Assembly (NCBI GenBank): GCA_014380605.1
Contig: JACMJO010000462.1
Coordinates: 1 to 7,736, forward strand
Direction of reading: 5' to 3'
Source of the DNA: Fimbriimonadaceae bacterium
GTDB taxonomy: Bacteria > Armatimonadota > Fimbriimonadia > Fimbriimonadales > Fimbriimonadaceae
DNA length: 7,736 bases
The position numbers and the translations under genes are program-made. This document shows positions 5,735 through 7,736 of this stretch, in pieces. Every line of letters starts with the position of its first letter. Within the stretch, counting starts at the first letter, position 1. Under the pieces are notes generated by a model that saw only the letters and a program-made list of their open reading frames with translations, was not told where the DNA came from and did no database searches.

Positions 5735-6856
5735 TCAATGGAAGTAATCAACTCCCTCGAAGTGATGGCAACTGTAGAGGATTAGTAGCCACCATTCGTA
5801 GTCAAAATCTAGCGTCGGCCTTAGCAGTTTCAAGGCCCACATAAGGTCAATGAACATCGGAATCACATATGAAGTCATGTTTGCACCCGGCAAAGTCTCA
5901 CGGGATACTGGATAGAGTTCCTCCCCATCTGTAATGACAAAATGTGACCAGGAATTTGGGAGGGTGTGAGCAATCATGTTGCGATCTCTTGCAAGGTCGA
6001 CGTACAGCAAGTGGGGTTTTCCTCCAAAGGCAGGGGACGAACTTGGAGGACAAACAACGATCTTTTGCCATTCGTGTTTGGCTGGTTTTGCTTGTCCTTT
6101 AGGAAATCCGAAACTCGGATCAAACCTGTAGCCAAGTCTATGTAGTTCGCTAGCAATGTGCTTCAGGCGATTCTCAAAAGCTGGTGTCGAACTGTGTCCG
6201 TGTTTGCTGTAGTGCGACTTGAATTCCAGAAAAACTTCACCTTCTGAGGCAAATTCTGCCGCGTGAAGAGATGCAATCTTGGGCCTACAAGACTCCATCC
6301 ACCTCAATCTAATTAGTGCTTCTTGGACAGCACCCAAGATCAATATCGAATCAGAATAGTTACCATCCCAAAGAACCAACGCTGCCTCAAGGCCCTCCGC
6401 TGCGCGTACGAGATGTGCTTCTAAAGCAGCTGAGTCACTGTAGTTCATCAGCCTTTGTTCCGGATCTTTGTCATTTCTTGTGAATCGCCGTTTTCCATCG
6501 GTTTCAAACACGTAATAATTGGCAGTCTTCGAGAGTAATCTTCCCAGATAAGAGAAGTCTAGAAGTCGCTCGTGGATTGGCGCAATACTCTTCGCCTGCT
6601 TAGCTAGCCAGCCGTCACTATAACTCCCCTTCAGACCGCTTTCATGCGGGGCACTACTGTGAAGGATCGGAACTATGTTTATGTGGAATGCCATCCAGAA
6701 ATGGTCCGAACTCTTGTAAATACCATTGCTGATGCAGCTGTCATGAAGCAACTTCACATGCAGATCTTCTAGAAGACCTGCATCCACGAACATTTCGGTT
6801 ATGAACCCAGCCTGTTTCGGCGGCGTCATCCAGAGAAAGACGAGCGAAACATTCAA
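5735..6856 (-). CDS. Uncharacterised 373-aa protein with Rx4H (HEPN-like) motif
   Basis: I do not recognise the family as a whole. The protein is soluble-looking, without a signal peptide, and rich in His, Ser and aromatic residues. Helical stretches include residues 143-190 (AALEAHLVRAAEGLEAALVLWD ... GAVQEALIRLRWMESC) and 225-243. Near the C-terminus, LARDRNMIAHTLPNSW (288-303) contains R292-N-x-x-A-H297, the Rx4H signature of HEPN RNase domains; this is a motif match only. The longest start is TTG at 6856; ATG at 6829 (codon 10) or 6793 (codon 22) could be the true start, and none has a good Shine-Dalgarno. GC is low for the window (about 48% in a sampled line), suggesting recent acquisition. 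It is the first gene of a three-gene minus-strand run with the nuclease and the 82-residue protein, so a defence or toxin-like role is an inference from context. Confidence 0.75.
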   Translation of the reverse strand: MNVSLVFLWMTPPKQAGFITEMFVDAGLLEDLHVKLLHDSCISNGIYKSSDHFWMAFHINIVPILHSSAPHESGLKGSYSDGWLAKQAKSIAPIHERLLDFSYLGRLLSKTANYYVFETDGKRRFTRNDKDPEQRLMNYSDSAALEAHLVRAAEGLEAALVLWDGNYSDSILILGAVQEALIRLRWMESCRPKIASLHAAEFASEGEVFLEFKSHYSKHGHSSTPAFENRLKHIASELHRLGYRFDPSFGFPKGQAKPAKHEWQKIVVCPPSSSPAFGGKPHLLYVDLARDRNMIAHTLPNSWSHFVITDGEELYPVSRETLPGANMTSYVIPMFIDLMWALKLLRPTLDFDYEWWLLILYSCHHFEGVDYFH

Positions 6857-6868
6857 ATGGATTTCTGC

Positions 6869-6924
6869 GCCTCAAGACGCTGCTTTAGCCCGTGTGGTCG
6901 ATCACAAAGTCGCAGTCTTGAGGC
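6869..6924. repeat. 10-bp perfect inverted repeat in divergent intergenic region
   Basis: GCCTCAAGAC (6869-6878) is exactly complementary to GTCTTGAGGC (6915-6924), with 36 bp between. It lies just upstream of the start of the 373-residue gene and encloses the first tandem-repeat unit. It may be a regulatory site or the stem of an RNA structure; the loop is too long and U-poor for a terminator. Confidence 0.5.
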
Positions 6925-6989
6925 TAGATCGAACTGTTTGCTTTCAGCCACAAGGCGACGTGGTCAACCACAAAGATTTCAGTTTTTGA
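6881..6989. repeat. Two diverged tandem repeats centred on GTGGTCRAYCAC palindromes
   Basis: Unit 1 (6881-6921) and unit 2 (6939-6989) share the order TGCTTT(C)AGCC, a variable spacer, GTGGTCRAYCACAAAG, then CAGTYTTTGA-like ends. The cores GTGGTCGATCACAAAG (6894-6909) and GTGGTCAACCACAAAG (6960-6975) match at 14 of 16 positions and start 66 bp apart. Each core contains a near- or fully symmetric 12-mer; the second is GTGGT-CA-ACCAC. The repeats lie between the divergent 373-residue and 147-residue genes, as expected for paired operators of a dimeric regulator, though an old local duplication is an alternative. Confidence 0.5.
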
Positions 6990-7034
6990 TCTGAACGATA
7001 CACTCACACAGTGGATGGATGAAGTTAGGTCCAG

Positions 7035-7478
7035 ATGTACAATTTCCCCATGAGGAGGCGGTGGAAACTGATAGTGGCGCTCCTCGCTTGCATTGCCCTC
7101 GCAACTTGCATTCTCCTGTTCCAGCCCCAAGAAGACGACGGACTTGGTTGGATTCGGAAATACGGCCCCTCAGAAACGGTCACCGACCGACCAACAGCGT
7201 CGGGGCAGTACGTCGGAATCAAATCCAAATGGCTTCTGCATGAGTTCAAATTCAAAGGCACCGTCCCTCCAAAGCTTGAGATAGAGTATTTGGCACGGTT
7301 AGAGAAAGAAATCGCGGAGATGGACAAAGGCAACCATCGGGACGAGTATGACTTCGTGGATATCCTTCCAAAACAAGGGCTCGTCCTTGTCGAAAGGCCC
7401 GTGGATCGAAATTGGATTGATCAGCAATGGCGCAAGTTCCGGCGAGCCGTCGGTCTCCTACCAATGAAGCAACCCTAG
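7035..7478 (+). CDS. Small membrane-anchored hypothetical protein (147 aa)
   Basis: No family is recognised. An N-terminal basic patch (RRRWK, residues 7-11) precedes one hydrophobic segment (12-29), so the protein is probably anchored by a single N-terminal helix with the remainder outside the cytoplasm. LLAC at 16-19 loosely resembles a lipobox, but the hydrophobic stretch continues past it, which favours an uncleaved anchor. The rest is charged, with a helix at about 81-97 (LEIEYLARLEKEIAEMD) and a basic tail (WRKFRRAVG). The ATG at 7035 has a weak AGG 5 nt upstream; ATG at 7050 (codon 6) is an alternative. It is followed 63 bp later by another membrane-protein gene in the same frame and direction, so the two may be co-transcribed. 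Confidence 0.65.
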   Translation: MYNFPMRRRWKLIVALLACIALATCILLFQPQEDDGLGWIRKYGPSETVTDRPTASGQYVGIKSKWLLHEFKFKGTVPPKLEIEYLARLEKEIAEMDKGNHRDEYDFVDILPKQGLVLVERPVDRNWIDQQWRKFRRAVGLLPMKQP

Positions 7479-7541
7479 CCAACCCTGTTGGTTCCAGATC
7501 GCATCTCCGTCGCCAGAGACCCTTCTAAGCTCGCAATCGGA

Positions 7542-7736
7542 ATGAAGGAACGAATCCGTTATTCTGTTGAAATGGATCCGGTGATTGGCACGTATACGGT
7601 CGCTTACAAAGCCTCGGTAACACGCAAGTTGAACGGCGACTGCATGAAGGCCTTCTGGAAAGACTGGCTCACATACGGGGTCAAGTGCGGGCTCTACTAC
7701 ATGTTGTATGGGCTGATCGCCTGGGTTTTCATCAGC
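7542..7736 (+). CDS. Hypothetical membrane protein, partial (N-terminal 65 codons)
   Basis: The frame runs open from ATG 7542 to the right edge, so it is not closed by a stop in the window. The N-terminus (MKERIRYSVEMDPVIGTYTV) is soluble-looking, with a basic and aromatic stretch (FWKDWLTYGVK, 38-48) leading into a hydrophobic segment from about residue 49 (GLYYMLYGLIAWVFIS), likely a transmembrane helix cut by the edge. No family is recognised. The frame is also open upstream to the stop at 7476-7478, with a TTG at 7488 as an alternative start; no Shine-Dalgarno is clear for either. Confidence 0.6.
   Translation, partial: MKERIRYSVEMDPVIGTYTVAYKASVTRKLNGDCMKAFWKDWLTYGVKCGLYYMLYGLIAWVFIS

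Noticed and set aside
6801..6989. Short plus-strand frame containing VVDHK and VVNHK, suggestive of a protein repeat or gene remnant
   Set aside because: The similarity follows from the DNA-level repeat GTGGTCRAYCACAAAG, and the frame overlaps the start of the 373-residue gene on the other strand. No family match supports coding.
7025..7333. A 102-codon minus-strand frame overlapping the 147-residue gene
   Set aside because: The plus-strand frame is longer and has a coherent N-terminal membrane anchor. The minus-strand product shows no recognisable feature.

Overview
The window reads as ordinary bacterial chromosome. Protein-coding density is high, start codons include GTG and probably TTG, and most genes are tightly spaced. 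Codons in the ankyrin gene are strongly C/G-ending; one 60-base line counted by hand gives about 67% GC. A line from the 5735-6856 gene gives about 48%. The taxon cannot be fixed from these genes. Moderate-to-high GC, an ankyrin protein with an N-terminal 'FPSWAKLKRHVE' module and promoter boxes very close to start codons would suit Armatimonadota (Fimbriimonas-like) or Acidobacteria, but this is a guess.

Left part (1-2639), housekeeping and accessory metabolism. A secreted protein with a YbaY/YscW-like domain followed by a META (HslJ-like) domain runs off the left edge on the minus strand. It does not appear as a closed reading frame because its end is outside the window. Upstream on the same strand is a complete L-arabinose isomerase gene (araA) with its catalytic Glu and His residues in place. 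Divergent from araA, across 59 bp, is a single-domain cupin. The shared promoter region carries a 9-bp direct repeat around an AT-rich core.

Middle (2640-4294). A 465-residue ankyrin-repeat protein has a strong Shine-Dalgarno site, a TATAAT box inside an inverted repeat and a leader with several small inverted repeats. It ends in a long intergenic hairpin that overlaps a four-run G-quadruplex motif. This hairpin lies between convergent genes and may terminate both.

Right part (4295-7736), accessory region. Three minus-strand genes are, in transcription order, a 373-residue protein of no recognised family with an Rx4H (HEPN-like) motif, a 342-residue protein with an HsdR-N-like PD-(D/E)xK nuclease domain plus a C-terminal DUF4357-like domain, and an 82-residue hypothetical protein. 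Composition is clearly lower in GC than the left half, and no methylase, specificity or helicase gene is visible. This is the best candidate for an uncharacterised defence-like or mobile cassette. A divergent intergenic region (6857-7034) with two diverged tandem repeats, each centred on a 12-bp palindrome, separates it from two small plus-strand membrane-protein genes. The second of those runs off the right edge.

No tRNA, rRNA, CRISPR array, transposase or insertion sequence was seen.
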